Shown in pieces: positions 1 through 10,500 of a stretch of DNA of 64,000 nt (position 1 is the first letter of the stretch; the number at the start of each line of letters is the position of its first letter). Origin of the DNA: IMCC45349 sp047219225 (GTDB taxonomy: Bacteria > Bacteroidota > Bacteroidia > Flavobacteriales > Flavobacteriaceae); NCBI RefSeq assembly GCF_047219225.1, contig NZ_CP178208.1, positions 2,790,001-2,854,000 on the forward strand. The letters run 5' to 3'. The position numbers and the translations under genes are program-made. The notes beneath the pieces were generated by a model. That model saw nothing but the letters and a program-made list of their open reading frames with translations. It was not told the origin of the DNA and made no database searches.

Positions 1-996
1 TTAGGATTGAATTTACAATCCATAATGTCGCAAGTGCGTTCAGGTTTCTTTGGTTATCAAGCTCAACGTTTTCAACGAGGACAAGATGAAATAAAAGTTT
101 GGGTAAGATATCAAAAAGAAGATCGTTCGTCAATTAAAAATCTAGACGATATGTGGATAAACACTCCTTCAGGAAGTAAAGTGCCATTTTCTGAAATTGC
201 TACGTATCAAATAGAAAGAGGAGACGTTGCAATTAATCACTTAGAAGGTAAGCGAGAAATACAAGTTACTGCTGATATGAAATCGGCTGATGATAGTGCT
301 TCTGATGTTTTAGATGATATTAAAGCTAATATAATGCCTCAAATTATATCTAAGTATCCAACAGTAACTGCAGAGTATGAAGGTCAAAATAGGGAAGCTA
401 ATAAAACAATGGATTCGGCTAAAAGTGTAGGTCTCATTATTCTAATATTAATATATGTAGTTATAGCATTCACTTTTAGAACATATAGTCAACCATTATT
501 GTTAATGCTAATGATTCCATTTAGTTTAATTGGTGTGGTTTGGGGACACTTTTTTCATGGTTTTCCAATTAACATTTTATCGTGGTTAGGTATCATTGCT
601 TTAATAGGCATTATGGTTAATGATGGTTTAGTTTTAATAGGGAAGTTCAATACTTATTTAAGAGAAGGTATGAAATATGATGAGGCTTTAGTACAAGCAG
701 GAAAATCGCGTTTTAGAGCTATCTTTTTAACCTCGTTAACAACTATAGCTGGACTAGCACCTCTATTGTTAGAAGGAAGTAGACAAGCCCAATTTTTAAA
801 ACCAATGGCTGTTTCTATTTCTTATGGAATAGGAATCGCTACTGTATTAACATTAGTTATGCTGCCTTTAATGTTATCAGTTTCTAACTCAATAAAAGTA
901 TTTTTTAAATGGATACTAAAAGGCGGAAATATTACAAAAGAAGAAGTAGAACGTGCAATTATTGAATCTAATTATGAAGATAATGAGCTACATTAA
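1..996 (+). CDS. RND efflux transporter, C-terminal part (5' end outside window)
   Basis: The reading frame is open from base 1, so the true start lies upstream; 331 residues are visible of a family normally near 1,000-1,070. They cover the end of the second periplasmic loop and the last membrane segments. Visible are several hydrophobic helices, the motif GIMVNDGLVLIGKFN in the segment equivalent to TM10, and the typical helix TSLTTIAGLAPLLLE. RND pumps are inner-membrane proton antiporters that drive a tripartite efflux complex; the substrate cannot be read here. A TolC-type gene begins inside its last codons, consistent with one operon. The only start codon near the window edge (TTG at 7) is internal to the domain and is not a real start. 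Confidence 0.93.
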   Translation, partial: LGLNLQSIMSQVRSGFFGYQAQRFQRGQDEIKVWVRYQKEDRSSIKNLDDMWINTPSGSKVPFSEIATYQIERGDVAINHLEGKREIQVTADMKSADDSASDVLDDIKANIMPQIISKYPTVTAEYEGQNREANKTMDSAKSVGLIILILIYVVIAFTFRTYSQPLLLMLMIPFSLIGVVWGHFFHGFPINILSWLGIIALIGIMVNDGLVLIGKFNTYLREGMKYDEALVQAGKSRFRAIFLTSLTTIAGLAPLLLEGSRQAQFLKPMAVSISYGIGIATVLTLVMLPLMLSVSNSIKVFFKWILKGGNITKEEVERAIIESNYEDNELH

Positions 997-2302
997 AAAA
1001 ATAACTATAGTCTTAGTAATAGCAAATATCACATTTGTTAATGCTCAAAAAATATTGACTAAAGAGGAAGCTATACAACAAGCTTTAGAGCATAATTATG
1101 GCATTAAAATAGCAAAAAACAATGTTGAGGTTGCTAAAAATAATGCTAGTGTTCTTAATACAAATCATTTGCCGACTGTTAGTACAAGTGCAGGTGCCAA
1201 TTATAATAATAGTAATCAAGATATTGTACGTCAAGATGGTTCAGCTACTAGTGAAACTGGTGCAGAGACAAAAAGTTATAACGCATCTGTAAATCTAAAC
1301 TATACTATTTTTGATGGATTAGGAAGAAAGTACAATTACAAGCAGTTAAAGGAAACAAAAAACTTGACCGAATTACAGGCTAGAGAAACTATTGAAAACA
1401 CTTATTTAGAGATTTTCGATTTTTATTTTCAAGTAGCACAATTATCTGAAAATACCGAAAACTTAAAAAGTGCATTGCAAATTTCAAAGTCAAGGTTAGA
1501 ACGCGCAAAATATCAGTACGAATATGGTCAGAATACGAAATTAGAAGTTTTAAACGCTGAGGTAGATGTTAATAATGATAGTATAAACTATATAAATGCT
1601 AAACAACAATTTGTGAATGCTAAGCGTAATTTAAATATAGTTTTAGGTGTTAGTCAAGGTGTAAACTATGAGGTTGAAACAGATGTAGTTTTTAGTAAGT
1701 TATTGAATCTTGAAGCTTTATTAAATAAAGCTAAAGCTAATAATGTGGTACTAATGCAAAATGATAAAAATATCACTATTAGTAAGTACAGTATAAAAGC
1801 AAATAAAGCAGGATTTTTACCTAAATTAGGATTAACAACGTCTTATGGATGGAATAAAAGTATCAATCCTTCTACTTCATTTTTAGCCGAATCTTCGACT
1901 ACTGGTTTAAATGCTGGCTTAAACTTAACATGGAATATTTTTGATGGAGGCTCTACAAAAACTAGAGTTGCAAATGCAAAGATTCAACTTGAGAATCAAG
2001 AAATTTTAAAAGAACAACAAGTAAATATTATTGAAAATACACTAACCAATACTTGGGAAGATTATAATAACAAGTTGTTCATATATAATGCGCAACAACA
2101 AAATTTGGATACTGCTCAAAACAATTTTGATAGAACCAATGAAAAGTATAAGCTAGGACAAGTATCTTCTATAGAGTTTAGACAATCACAAATTAACCTG
2201 TTAAATGCTCAAAATGAATTGAATGTAGCTAAGTATAATGCTAAGTTTAAAGAGCTAGAGTTGTTACAATTAAGTGGTGAAATATTAAATATTGGTTTTT
2301 AA
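983..2302 (+). CDS. TolC-family outer membrane efflux protein
   Basis: An outer membrane channel partner of the upstream RND pump. The product is about 439 residues, as usual for the family. It starts with a signal peptide (MSYIKKITIVLVIANITFVNAQ-like, cleavage after NAQ) and then shows two OEP repeats of long amphipathic, Q/N/A-rich helices, with the conserved motif pairs NYTIFDGLGRK (first half) and TWNIFDGGSTK (second half). The start at 983 overlaps the end of the RND gene by 14 bases, indicating translational coupling; an ATG at 974 would add only three residues. The stop codon overlaps the stop of the convergent nadB gene by four bases (TTAA), so no terminator separates them. Substrate unknown. 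Confidence 0.93.
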   Translation: MSYIKKITIVLVIANITFVNAQKILTKEEAIQQALEHNYGIKIAKNNVEVAKNNASVLNTNHLPTVSTSAGANYNNSNQDIVRQDGSATSETGAETKSYNASVNLNYTIFDGLGRKYNYKQLKETKNLTELQARETIENTYLEIFDFYFQVAQLSENTENLKSALQISKSRLERAKYQYEYGQNTKLEVLNAEVDVNNDSINYINAKQQFVNAKRNLNIVLGVSQGVNYEVETDVVFSKLLNLEALLNKAKANNVVLMQNDKNITISKYSIKANKAGFLPKLGLTTSYGWNKSINPSTSFLAESSTTGLNAGLNLTWNIFDGGSTKTRVANAKIQLENQEILKEQQVNIIENTLTNTWEDYNNKLFIYNAQQQNLDTAQNNFDRTNEKYKLGQVSSIEFRQSQINLLNAQNELNVAKYNAKFKELELLQLSGEILNIGF

Positions 2303-3888
2303 TTTTTAACAAGATCTAGATTATAAAAGCCGCCACAATTTTGAGTTCGTCTTTTTGAAAATTGAGTAATTAAATATGCAGACGTAATTAAGTTTCTCAG
2401 TTCACAAAGTTCTACAGATAAAATAGAATGATCATACAAACGTTTATGATCCTCATAGAGGACTTGTAAGCGTTTTTCTGCTCTTAATAAGCGCTCATTA
2501 GAACGTACAATCCCAACATAATTGGTCATGATTGTTTTAACTTCAGTTCTATCGTGAGTAATCAATATGTTTTCCATATTCTTAACCATACCATTGTCAT
2601 TCCAAATTGGAATATGAGATGGAATGTCTATATGATGTAAGGTTTTAGAAATACTTTTAAACGCATTATGCGCATATACAATACCTTCTAGAAGTGAGTT
2701 AGAGGCTAATCGATTAGCACCATGTAATCCAGTTCTAGTCACTTCTCCACAGGCATACAAATGTTTGATTGATGTTTTTCCTTCCATATCAACATTAACA
2801 CCACCACAGATGTAATGTGAAGCAGGTACTACTGGAATGAAATCAGTTTGTACATCTATTCCAATGGAAGCACATTTACTAGTGATATTAGGAAAGTGTG
2901 CTTTGAATTTTTCAAAATCTAAATGTGTACAATCTAAATATACATGTGAAGCACCACTTTTCTTTAATTCATTATCAATAGCTCTAGCCACAATATCTCT
3001 CGATGCTAACTCTTCACGCTCATCATAGTTATGCATGAACAAGTCGCCATCAATAGTTCGCAATTTTGCGCCAAATCCTCTAACGGCTTCAGAGATTAAA
3101 AAAGCTGGATATTCACCAGGATTGTATAAAGCTGTTGGATGAAATTGAATAAACTCTACATCAGAGATTTCAGCTTTAGCTCTATAAGCAATGCCTAAAC
3201 CGTCTCCAGTAGCAACCTTTGGATTTGTGGTAGTCTCATAAACTTGACCACTACCTCCAGAGGCTAGTAATGTATATTTACTAACAAAGGTTCTTACAGT
3301 ATCTCTTTTTATATCTAAAGCGTATGCACCAAAACAAGAAATGTTACCATGACGCTTCGTGGTTTTCTTTTCAACTTGATGTTCTGTAATGAGGTCAATG
3401 GCATAATGATACTCGTGGATTGTAATATTTGGTAAATGATGTACTTGTTGAATTAAAGCACGTTCAATTTCGGCACCTGTAACATCTGTATGATGTAGTA
3501 TTCTATGTTGAGAATGACCGCCTTCACGTCCTAAGTCAAAATCTCCAGTTTCAGTTTTGTCAAAATTTGCGCCCCAATCAATTAATTCTTGGAGTCGTTC
3601 AGGTGCTTCATTAACAACCATTTTTACAACAGCTTCATCACATTGACCATCTCCTGCAATGAGTGTATCATTGATATGTTGTTCAAAACTATCTAAAGTT
3701 TTATTATAAACCGCAGCAATACCACCTTGAGCATACTTGGTATTAGATTCACTTAATTCACTTTTGGTAATGATAGCGATTTTAGATTCTGGAAAACTAG
3801 TAGCCATTTTAATGGCAAAAGACAGACCAGACACGCCAGAACCAATGACTAAAAAATCTGTTTCGATTTTAGTTTTTTCAGCATTCAT
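2299..3888 (-). CDS. nadB: L-aspartate oxidase
   Basis: A flavoprotein that oxidises L-aspartate to iminoaspartate in the first step of de novo NAD synthesis; the product goes directly to quinolinate synthase. Length 529 residues, as expected. The FAD dinucleotide-binding motif VIGSGVSGLSFAIKMA is at about residues 14-29. The family signatures GGHSQHRILHHTD, EFIQFHPTALY and LYACGEVTRTGLHGANRLAS are all present, followed by the C-terminal helical domain. It lies 10 bp downstream of nadA on the same strand, so the two form an operon (nadA first). nadC is not in the window. Confidence 0.97.
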   Translation of the reverse strand: MNAEKTKIETDFLVIGSGVSGLSFAIKMATSFPESKIAIITKSELSESNTKYAQGGIAAVYNKTLDSFEQHINDTLIAGDGQCDEAVVKMVVNEAPERLQELIDWGANFDKTETGDFDLGREGGHSQHRILHHTDVTGAEIERALIQQVHHLPNITIHEYHYAIDLITEHQVEKKTTKRHGNISCFGAYALDIKRDTVRTFVSKYTLLASGGSGQVYETTTNPKVATGDGLGIAYRAKAEISDVEFIQFHPTALYNPGEYPAFLISEAVRGFGAKLRTIDGDLFMHNYDEREELASRDIVARAIDNELKKSGASHVYLDCTHLDFEKFKAHFPNITSKCASIGIDVQTDFIPVVPASHYICGGVNVDMEGKTSIKHLYACGEVTRTGLHGANRLASNSLLEGIVYAHNAFKSISKTLHHIDIPSHIPIWNDNGMVKNMENILITHDRTEVKTIMTNYVGIVRSNERLLRAEKRLQVLYEDHKRLYDHSILSVELCELRNLITSAYLITQFSKRRTQNCGGFYNLDLVKN

Positions 3889-3898
3889 CAGACCTTTA

Positions 3899-4891
3899 TT
3901 AAGATAATTCTAGCATGCGCTGAATAGGAATAATCGCTTTTTTACTTAATTCAGCATCTACTTCTATATTTGGAAGCTCATGTTTTAAGCACAAATACAA
4001 TTTTTTTAAGGTATTCATTTTCATAAAAGCACATTCACTACAAGCACAAGTATTGTCTTCTTTTGCTGGCGCAGCAATTATTTCTTTATCTGGATTGTCT
4101 TGCATCATTTGAAACAGAATACCAACTTCTGTAGCAACAATGAATTTTTTCTTTTTGCTTTGTTTGACGTGGTTTAGCAATCCAGCTGTAGAACCTATAT
4201 ATTTTGCAGCCTTAAGCATATGTGCTTCAGATTCTGGATGTGCGATTAATTCAGCATCTGGATGCTTTTGAACTAATTCAATCAATTTTTCCATAGAGAA
4301 GGCTTCATGTACGATACATGCACCATCCCAAAGTAGCATATCTCTTCCTGTTTCTTTGTTAAGATAAGCACCTAGATTTCTATCTGGAGCAAAGATGATA
4401 GGTTGATTTTCAGGAAAAGAATCAATAATTTTTCTAGCATTTGATGAGGTACAAACAATATCACTCAAAGCTTTAATGTCTGCCGAACAGTTGATATAAG
4501 TTACGACCTTATGATTGGGATGCTGTTTTTTAAATTCAGAAAATGCTTCAGGAGGACAAGAATCCGCTAATGAGCAACCTGCTTTAAGATCTGGCAAAAT
4601 AACTTTCTTATCAGGATTTAGAATCTTAGCGGTTTCAGCCATGAAGTGTACACCTGCAAAAATGATCATATCAGCATCAGTTTTTGCAGCTTGTTGCGCT
4701 AAAGCTAAACTATCACCAACAAAATCCGCTATTTTTTGTATCTCATCAATTTGATAATAATGCGCTAATAAAATGGCATTCTTCTCTTTTTTTAGCCGTT
4801 TGATTTCGGCTATATAATCAATATTTGAGGTGTCTATATCTAAAAAACCATTGGTTTCAAGTTGTGCTTTTGCAGTTTCCAAAGTAGTCAT
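3899..4891 (-). CDS. nadA: Quinolinate synthase
   Basis: Condenses iminoaspartate with dihydroxyacetone phosphate to form quinolinate, using an oxygen-sensitive [4Fe-4S] cluster; cytosolic, de novo NAD pathway. The 330-residue length is typical. The three cluster cysteine regions are visible: LKAGCSLADSCPP, the segment around YINCSADIKALSDIVCTSS, and the C-terminal CACSECAFMKMN. The triose-binding signatures MAETAKILNP and HPESEAHM are also present. It is the promoter-proximal gene of nadA-nadB. Its upstream region is shared divergently with the efflux operon at 5078. Confidence 0.97.
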   Translation of the reverse strand: MTTLETAKAQLETNGFLDIDTSNIDYIAEIKRLKKEKNAILLAHYYQIDEIQKIADFVGDSLALAQQAAKTDADMIIFAGVHFMAETAKILNPDKKVILPDLKAGCSLADSCPPEAFSEFKKQHPNHKVVTYINCSADIKALSDIVCTSSNARKIIDSFPENQPIIFAPDRNLGAYLNKETGRDMLLWDGACIVHEAFSMEKLIELVQKHPDAELIAHPESEAHMLKAAKYIGSTAGLLNHVKQSKKKKFIVATEVGILFQMMQDNPDKEIIAAPAKEDNTCACSECAFMKMNTLKKLYLCLKHELPNIEVDAELSKKAIIPIQRMLELS

Positions 4892-5077
4892 ACATCATCC
4901 TATTTAATTGCGCTGCAAAAATTGCCTTTTTTAAAGCTGTAAACTATGATATTTATCAGCTTATAGTCTACTATAAAAATGTGGATAACAATGTAACATA
5001 AGTTACAAGTAATTGTGTCTTATGTTACTGACTAGCACAGGTTCTCATGTTAATTTTGCTTCAAAAGAAATTAACTC
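4892..5077. promoter_or_regulatory. Divergent promoter region nadA / efflux operon, with inverted repeat
   Basis: A 186-bp divergent intergenic region. It holds a perfect 10-bp inverted repeat GTAACATAAG (4993-5002) / CTTATGTTAC (5019-5028) with a 16-bp spacer; the left copy also overlaps a shorter palindrome GTAAC-ataa-GTTAC. Twenty-three bases after the right arm is TAATTTTG (5051-5058), matching the Bacteroidota -7 consensus TAnnTTTG and oriented towards the TolC gene at 5078; no clear -33 TTG was found. The repeat is placed as an operator for a repressor of the pump would be, but no TetR- or MarR-type gene lies in the window. The regulator is therefore unknown. Confidence 0.4.
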
Positions 5078-6379
5078 ATGAAACAATTGTTTTATATAGC
5101 TTTAGTAATGTTTTCAATAAGTTCAGTCTTTTCGCAAGAGAAGCTCATGACTTTAGAAGATGTTGTTGAAGCAGTCAATACAAATAACGCTAATATCAAG
5201 ATGTCTGAACAAGATGTATTGATGGCTAAAGGTGATTATAGGCAAACTAATAGCATTTTCTTGCCACAAATCTCGGTATCACATACAGCGATGGCAACTA
5301 CAAATCCCATGATGTCTTTTGGTTCTAAATTGAATCAGGAAATTCTAACTGCAAATGATTTTAATCCAGATTTGCTTAATGATCCTTCACAGATTGAAGA
5401 TTATGCCACTCGAGTTGAGGTGAAGCAACCTTTGATTAATGTGGATGGTGTATTTCAACGTAAAGCCGCAAAAGCAAAGTTGAATGCTATGTCTTTACAG
5501 TCCGAAAGAACTAAAGATCACATTAACCTTGAAGTAAAGAAAGCCTATATGCAATTGCAATTGGCTTATAAAACGGTTGAGGTATTAGAAAAGGCTAAGG
5601 CAGCAGCTGAAGAGAATAAGCGATTAGCAGATAATAGTTTTAAGCAAGGTTACTTACAACGTGCAGATGTGTTAGCTGTAGAAGTGAGAGTAACTGAGAT
5701 TAATAATCAATTACAATATGCCAAAAGTAATATTCAGAATACATCGAACTATTTGTCAGTGTTAATGAATGACACATCTTATACGATTATTAAACCAGCA
5801 GATGAATTAGAAGTAAAAACTATGGAATCTGAATCTATGAATTTATCAGAGTCACGTTCAGATATTCAAGCAATGCAAGAGGTGTCTGAAGCTTATAAAC
5901 AAATGTATAAAGCAGATAAGTCGACATTCTTACCAAACCTAAATGCTTTTGGAACATACGAATTACACGATGATGAAATCTTCCAAGGACAAGCTAATGG
6001 TTACTTATTTGGTGCACAATTAAGTTGGAACATTTTTGAAGGATCAAAACGCTTTGGAAAAACACAAAAAAGTAAAGCAGAATACGAAAAATCTAAACTG
6101 AATTTAGAACAATATAAAGCACAAAGTCAGGTAGAGCTAAATAGTGTTTACAGAATGCTCCAAGATGCTAAGAATAACTTGGTGTTAACAAACTTAGCCT
6201 TGGAGCAATCTAAAGAATCGTTGCGTATTAGAACCAATAGATTTAAAGAAGGACTAGAAAAAACATCAGACTTGCTAATGGCAGAAACGCAATATGCTCA
6301 GAAACAATTAGAGTATTTCAATACGGTGTTTCAACATAATTATGCTTTAGAATATTTAAACTTTTTAACTAAAAACTAA
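5078..6379 (+). CDS. TolC-family outer membrane efflux protein (first gene of efflux operon)
   Basis: The outer membrane channel of a second tripartite efflux system. The 433-residue product has a signal peptide ending VFSQ (about residue 20). Two OEP repeats follow, with the helices LEVKKAYMQLQLAYKTVEVLEKA and the motif LSWNIFEGSKRFGK in the second half. It leads a collinear set with a lipoprotein adaptor (6456) and an RND pump (7546); a REP-like hairpin lies in the 76-bp gap to the adaptor. Order, spacing and strand support one transcript starting from the inverted-repeat promoter region upstream. Substrate not determinable from sequence. Confidence 0.94.
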   Translation: MKQLFYIALVMFSISSVFSQEKLMTLEDVVEAVNTNNANIKMSEQDVLMAKGDYRQTNSIFLPQISVSHTAMATTNPMMSFGSKLNQEILTANDFNPDLLNDPSQIEDYATRVEVKQPLINVDGVFQRKAAKAKLNAMSLQSERTKDHINLEVKKAYMQLQLAYKTVEVLEKAKAAAEENKRLADNSFKQGYLQRADVLAVEVRVTEINNQLQYAKSNIQNTSNYLSVLMNDTSYTIIKPADELEVKTMESESMNLSESRSDIQAMQEVSEAYKQMYKADKSTFLPNLNAFGTYELHDDEIFQGQANGYLFGAQLSWNIFEGSKRFGKTQKSKAEYEKSKLNLEQYKAQSQVELNSVYRMLQDAKNNLVLTNLALEQSKESLRIRTNRFKEGLEKTSDLLMAETQYAQKQLEYFNTVFQHNYALEYLNFLTKN

Positions 6380-6381
6380 GA

Positions 6382-6405
6382 TTCTTCGACAAGCTCAGAA
6401 TGACA
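6382..6405. repeat. Intergenic repeat fragment
   Basis: A short TTCTTCGACAAGCTCAGAAT-type sequence between the TolC and adaptor genes, directly before the REP-like hairpin at 6416. Repeats of this type are commonly scattered in flavobacterial intergenic DNA; only one copy is present in this window, so assignment rests on that general knowledge. Confidence 0.35.
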
Positions 6406-6415
6406 TTAAATGTCT

Positions 6416-6435
6416 GGTCGAGCGCAGTCGAGACC
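6416..6435. repeat. REP-like hairpin, copy 1
   Basis: GGTCGAGCGCAGTCGAGACC. Core TCGA-GCGCAG-TCGA folds as a stem-loop, and the outer bases GG/CC pair across a GA bulge. Related copies are at 10753-10772, 10797-10816 (inverted) and 23771-23790, and their outer base pairs change together. Confidence 0.7.
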
Positions 6436-6455
6436 TAAAAAATAAAACCAATACA

Positions 6456-7538
6456 ATGAAATCGATAAAATTAATTTTAACCATAAGTACTGTGTTTGCT
6501 TTGCTACTATCAAGTTGTGGCGAAAAGAAAACAGAAGTACAGCAAGACAATTCGCCAGCAATTGCAGTAAAAGTAAGTGCTGTATCAGCTGATACAAATC
6601 ATCCATTTTTAGCTGTAAGCGGAAAAGTGCAAACTGTAAATAGTTCTAATCTTAGTACACGAATGATGGGTTACGTGAACAAGATTCATGTAAAAGTAGG
6701 TGATAAGGTAAAGAAAGGGCAATTACTGTTAAGTGTAAACAATGCCGATTTATCTGCAAAATTAGCGCAAGTCAATGCAAGTATTACTGAAGCACAAGCT
6801 GCTTATAATAATGCTGAAAAGGATTATAACCGTTTCAAAAACTTATTTAATGATAATAGTGCGTCCCAAAAGGAATTGGATGATATGACAGCACATTATA
6901 ATATGGCTAAAGCGAGATTGGAAGCTGCAAATCAAATGAAGAATGAGGTGCAGGCGCAATTTAGTTATGTAAATATCAGAGCGCCTTTTAGTGGAGTTGT
7001 AAGTAACAAGTTTATCAATGAAGGTGACATGGCAAATCCAGGAATGCCATTGTTGGAAGTAGAAACTCCAGGAGAATTTCAAGTTATGGCCATGGTTCCA
7101 GAATCTGAAATCTCTCAAATTAAGAACAATACAGAAGTTAATGTACAAATTAAGGCGTTAAACACTGCTGTAAAAGGTAAAGTGACTGAAGTAAGTACTT
7201 CTGCAAAAAACACAGGCGGACAATATTTAGTAAAAGTGGTTTTAGACAAATCTGATGCTAAATTACTATCAGGAATGTTTGCTACTGTTCAATTTCCTGT
7301 TGAGAAAACAAAAGCAAATGATAAGGTTTTAATTCCAGTTGCTTCTTTAGTTACTAAAGGCGAATTATCTGGAATTTATACAGTAAGTCAAACCAACACA
7401 GCCTTATTGCGTTGGTTACGACTAGGAAGAACGTATGGAGATAATGTAGAAGTGTTATCAGGTTTATCAGCAGATGAAAGTTATATCATCTCATCTGAAG
7501 GAAAATTATTTAATGGTGCAAAAGTAACAATCCAATAG
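6456..7538 (+). CDS. RND periplasmic adaptor lipoprotein (membrane fusion protein)
   Basis: The adaptor that links the inner-membrane RND pump to the TolC channel. The product is 360 residues. It begins with a lipoprotein signal and lipobox LLSSC (Cys21), so it is lipid-anchored in the periplasm. The lipoyl/biotinyl hairpin half (GYVNKIHVKVGDKVKKGQLL) is at about residues 70-90, then an alpha-helical hairpin (A/N/E-rich, about 100-160), the second lipoyl half (VNIRAPFSGVVSNKFINEGD), and beta-barrel and membrane-proximal domains. It ends 7 bp before the RND gene, so the two are tightly coupled. HlyD/AcrA-type family membership is clear; the substrate is not. Confidence 0.94.
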   Translation: MKSIKLILTISTVFALLLSSCGEKKTEVQQDNSPAIAVKVSAVSADTNHPFLAVSGKVQTVNSSNLSTRMMGYVNKIHVKVGDKVKKGQLLLSVNNADLSAKLAQVNASITEAQAAYNNAEKDYNRFKNLFNDNSASQKELDDMTAHYNMAKARLEAANQMKNEVQAQFSYVNIRAPFSGVVSNKFINEGDMANPGMPLLEVETPGEFQVMAMVPESEISQIKNNTEVNVQIKALNTAVKGKVTEVSTSAKNTGGQYLVKVVLDKSDAKLLSGMFATVQFPVEKTKANDKVLIPVASLVTKGELSGIYTVSQTNTALLRWLRLGRTYGDNVEVLSGLSADESYIISSEGKLFNGAKVTIQ

Positions 7539-7545
7539 CAAAATT

Positions 7546-10500
7546 ATGAAAGAAGGATTAGCAGGAAAAATTGCCAAAGGCTTTATAGGTTCTAAGCTTA
7601 CTGTACTTTTAATGGTTGTATTCATGGTCATTGGAGTATATGCTTCGTTCTTAATTCCTAGAGAGGAAGAACCTCAAATTGATGTTCCTATGGCAGACAT
7701 TTTTGTTGGATATCCAGGAGCGAGTCCAACAGAGGTTGAGAGTAGAGTAATCAAGCCTTTAGAGAAGTTACTATCTAACATTAAAGGAGTAGAATATGTG
7801 TATTCTACTTCTATGAAAGAACAAGGAATGGTTATCGTTCAGTTTTATGTTGGAGAAGATATTGAGCGTTCGTTTGTAAAGTTATACAACGAAATCAATC
7901 GTCATATGGATATTATGCCACAAGGTGTAACAATGCCTTTGGTAAAAACACGTGCCATTGACGATGTACCAATGCTTGGATTGACGTTGTGGAGTGAGAA
8001 TTATGATGATTTTCAGTTAAAGCAAATAGCAAATGAACTGAATAATGAGATTGAAAAAATTAACGATGTATCGATTACTCAGAAAATTGGAGGAAGAAAT
8101 CGTCAGTTGAGAGTGGTTTTAGATAAAGATAAATTAGCTGTAAGTGGCTTAGATTTCTTATCTGTTGCTGAAATGATAAAAGCCAATAACCAACAATTAA
8201 GTGCTGGAAGTTTTGATAGTAGCGACACAGAGTTTTTAGTTAATACAGGACGTTTTTTAGAAACGATTGAAGATGTAGAAAGCTTAGTTGTTGGAGTTCA
8301 GCAAAATCAGCCTATTTACCTAAAGCAAGTAGCTACAATTCATAATGGTCCTGAGTTACCAAAAAGCTATGTATCTCTAGGTTTTGGACAAGCGAGCCCA
8401 AAATCCACAGAATATAAATCGGAATATCCAGCAGTAACGATTTCAGTAGCTAAGCGAAAAGGTGCTGATGCGATGAAAATTTCGGATGTAATCTTAGATA
8501 AAGTTGAGCATCTTAAAAGAACATTGATTCCATATGATGTACACGTTGAAGTAACTCGTAATTATGGAGAAACAGCATCACAAAAAGTATCGGAATTATT
8601 AATGCATCTTATTGGAGCGATCATTGCGGTAACTTTTGTGGTAATGCTAGCCATGGGTTGGAGAGGAGGCTTGGTTGTGTTTTTATCAGTTCCAATTACG
8701 TTTGCGTTGACGCTATTAAGTTACTACATGCTCGATTATACCTTAAACCGAATTACATTATTCGCATTGGTATTTGTAACAGGAATTGTGGTAGATGATT
8801 CCATCATTATTGCCGAAAATATGCATCGTCATTTTAAGATGAAACGATTGCCATTTAAGGATGCAGCTTTATATGCAATTAACGAAGTTGGGAATCCAAC
8901 TATTTTAGCAACATTTACAGTAATTGCTTCTGTATTACCAATGGCATTTGTATCTGGTTTAATGGGGCCATATATGAGTCCAATGCCAATTGGAGCGTCT
9001 ATAGCTATGTTATTGTCTTTGTTTGTAGCCTTGACTATTACGCCTTATTTAGGTGTAATTTTTTTAAGAGAAAAAGACAAGAAAAAGAAAGGTGAAGAAG
9101 AAGAAAAAGAAAACAAGGTAGAACACACTTTAATCTATCGATTATACGAAAAGTTTGAACGTCCATTAATTGAAAACAAAACGAAACGTTGGGCATTTTT
9201 AGGAGTGACTATTGTATTATTATTAGGTTCGTTATCTATGTTCTTCACCAATTCTGTAGTCGTGAAAATGTTACCATTTGATAATAAGAACGAATTCCAA
9301 GTGGTTATCGATATGCCTGAAGGTACAACACTAGAAAGAACAGCAGTTGTTACCCAGGAAATTGCACAATACTTATCTACACGACCAGAAGTAGTGAACT
9401 ACCAAAGTTATGTTGGCGCATCAGCTCCAATTACATTTAACGGATTGGTAAGACATTACGATTTACGTGGAGGAAGTAATATGTCTGATATTCAAGTGAA
9501 TTTAACTGATAAGCACGATAGGTCAGCACAAAGTCATGACATCGCTAAGTTGTTACGTCCAGATATACAAAAGATAGCATCCAAATTTGGAGCTAATGTA
9601 AAGATAGTTGAGGTACCACCAGGACCTCCAGTCTTATCAACCATTGTAGCTGAGGTATATGGTCCAGATTATGACAAGCAGATTGAAGTTGCTAATGAAG
9701 TTCAGAATATTTTAAAGAACACTCAAGATGTGGTTGATATCGATTGGATGGTTGAGGATGACCAAATAGAATATGATTTTGTTATTGATAAAGAAAAAGC
9801 CATGTTATATGGCGTTGCACCACAACAAATTGTGTATGCGATGAATATGGCTTTAGGAGATAGTGCAATATCTACATTATATGACGAAGATGCTTCAGAG
9901 CAAGTAGGCATTGTATTGGCTTTAGATGAAAAAGAAAAATCAACATTGAGTGATATTTCTCAAATGCAAGTAAAATCTAGTAGAGGTAATATGGTAAGTA
10001 TTGGTGATTTAACTGAAATTAAAGAACAGGTTAGAGCCAAAAGTATTTATCGTAAAAACCAAAAACGTGTGGTATATGTGATGGCAGATATGGCTGGAGA
10101 GCTTGAAAGTCCAGCATATGCAATTCTTGGAATGGCAGATAAGTTGAGCGAAATTCCATTACCTGAAGGTTATAAGATGGATGAATTGTACATCAAACAA
10201 CCAGATCATGAGGATGATTATACAGTAAAATGGGATGGTGAATGGCAAATTACCTTAGAAGTCTTTAGAGACTTAGGAATGGCATTTTTAGGAGTAATTG
10301 TAATAATCTATATGCTGATTGTTGGTTGGTTTCAAAACTTCAAAGCACCAATTGTAATGATGGTGGCAATTCCATTATCAATGGTAGGAATTGTATTGGG
10401 TCACTGGATGCTAGGCGCATTTTTTACTGCAACATCATTTATTGGAATGATTGCTTTAGCAGGAATTATGGTAAGAAACTCAGTATTACTCATTGACTTT

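Noticed and set aside
953..982. Longer N-terminus for the first TolC protein (from GTG at 953)
   Set aside because: The extra residues would sit before the signal peptide; ATG at 983 or 974 fits better.
4980..4988. TGTGGATAA, a consensus DnaA box
   Set aside because: Single copy in a promoter region; another TTATCCACA at 23886 region is inside a coding sequence. No cluster, no dnaA, so no origin is claimed even though dnaN is present.
6843..7148. 101-residue ORF on the minus strand
   Set aside because: Antisense to the adaptor lipoprotein gene, no recognisable features.
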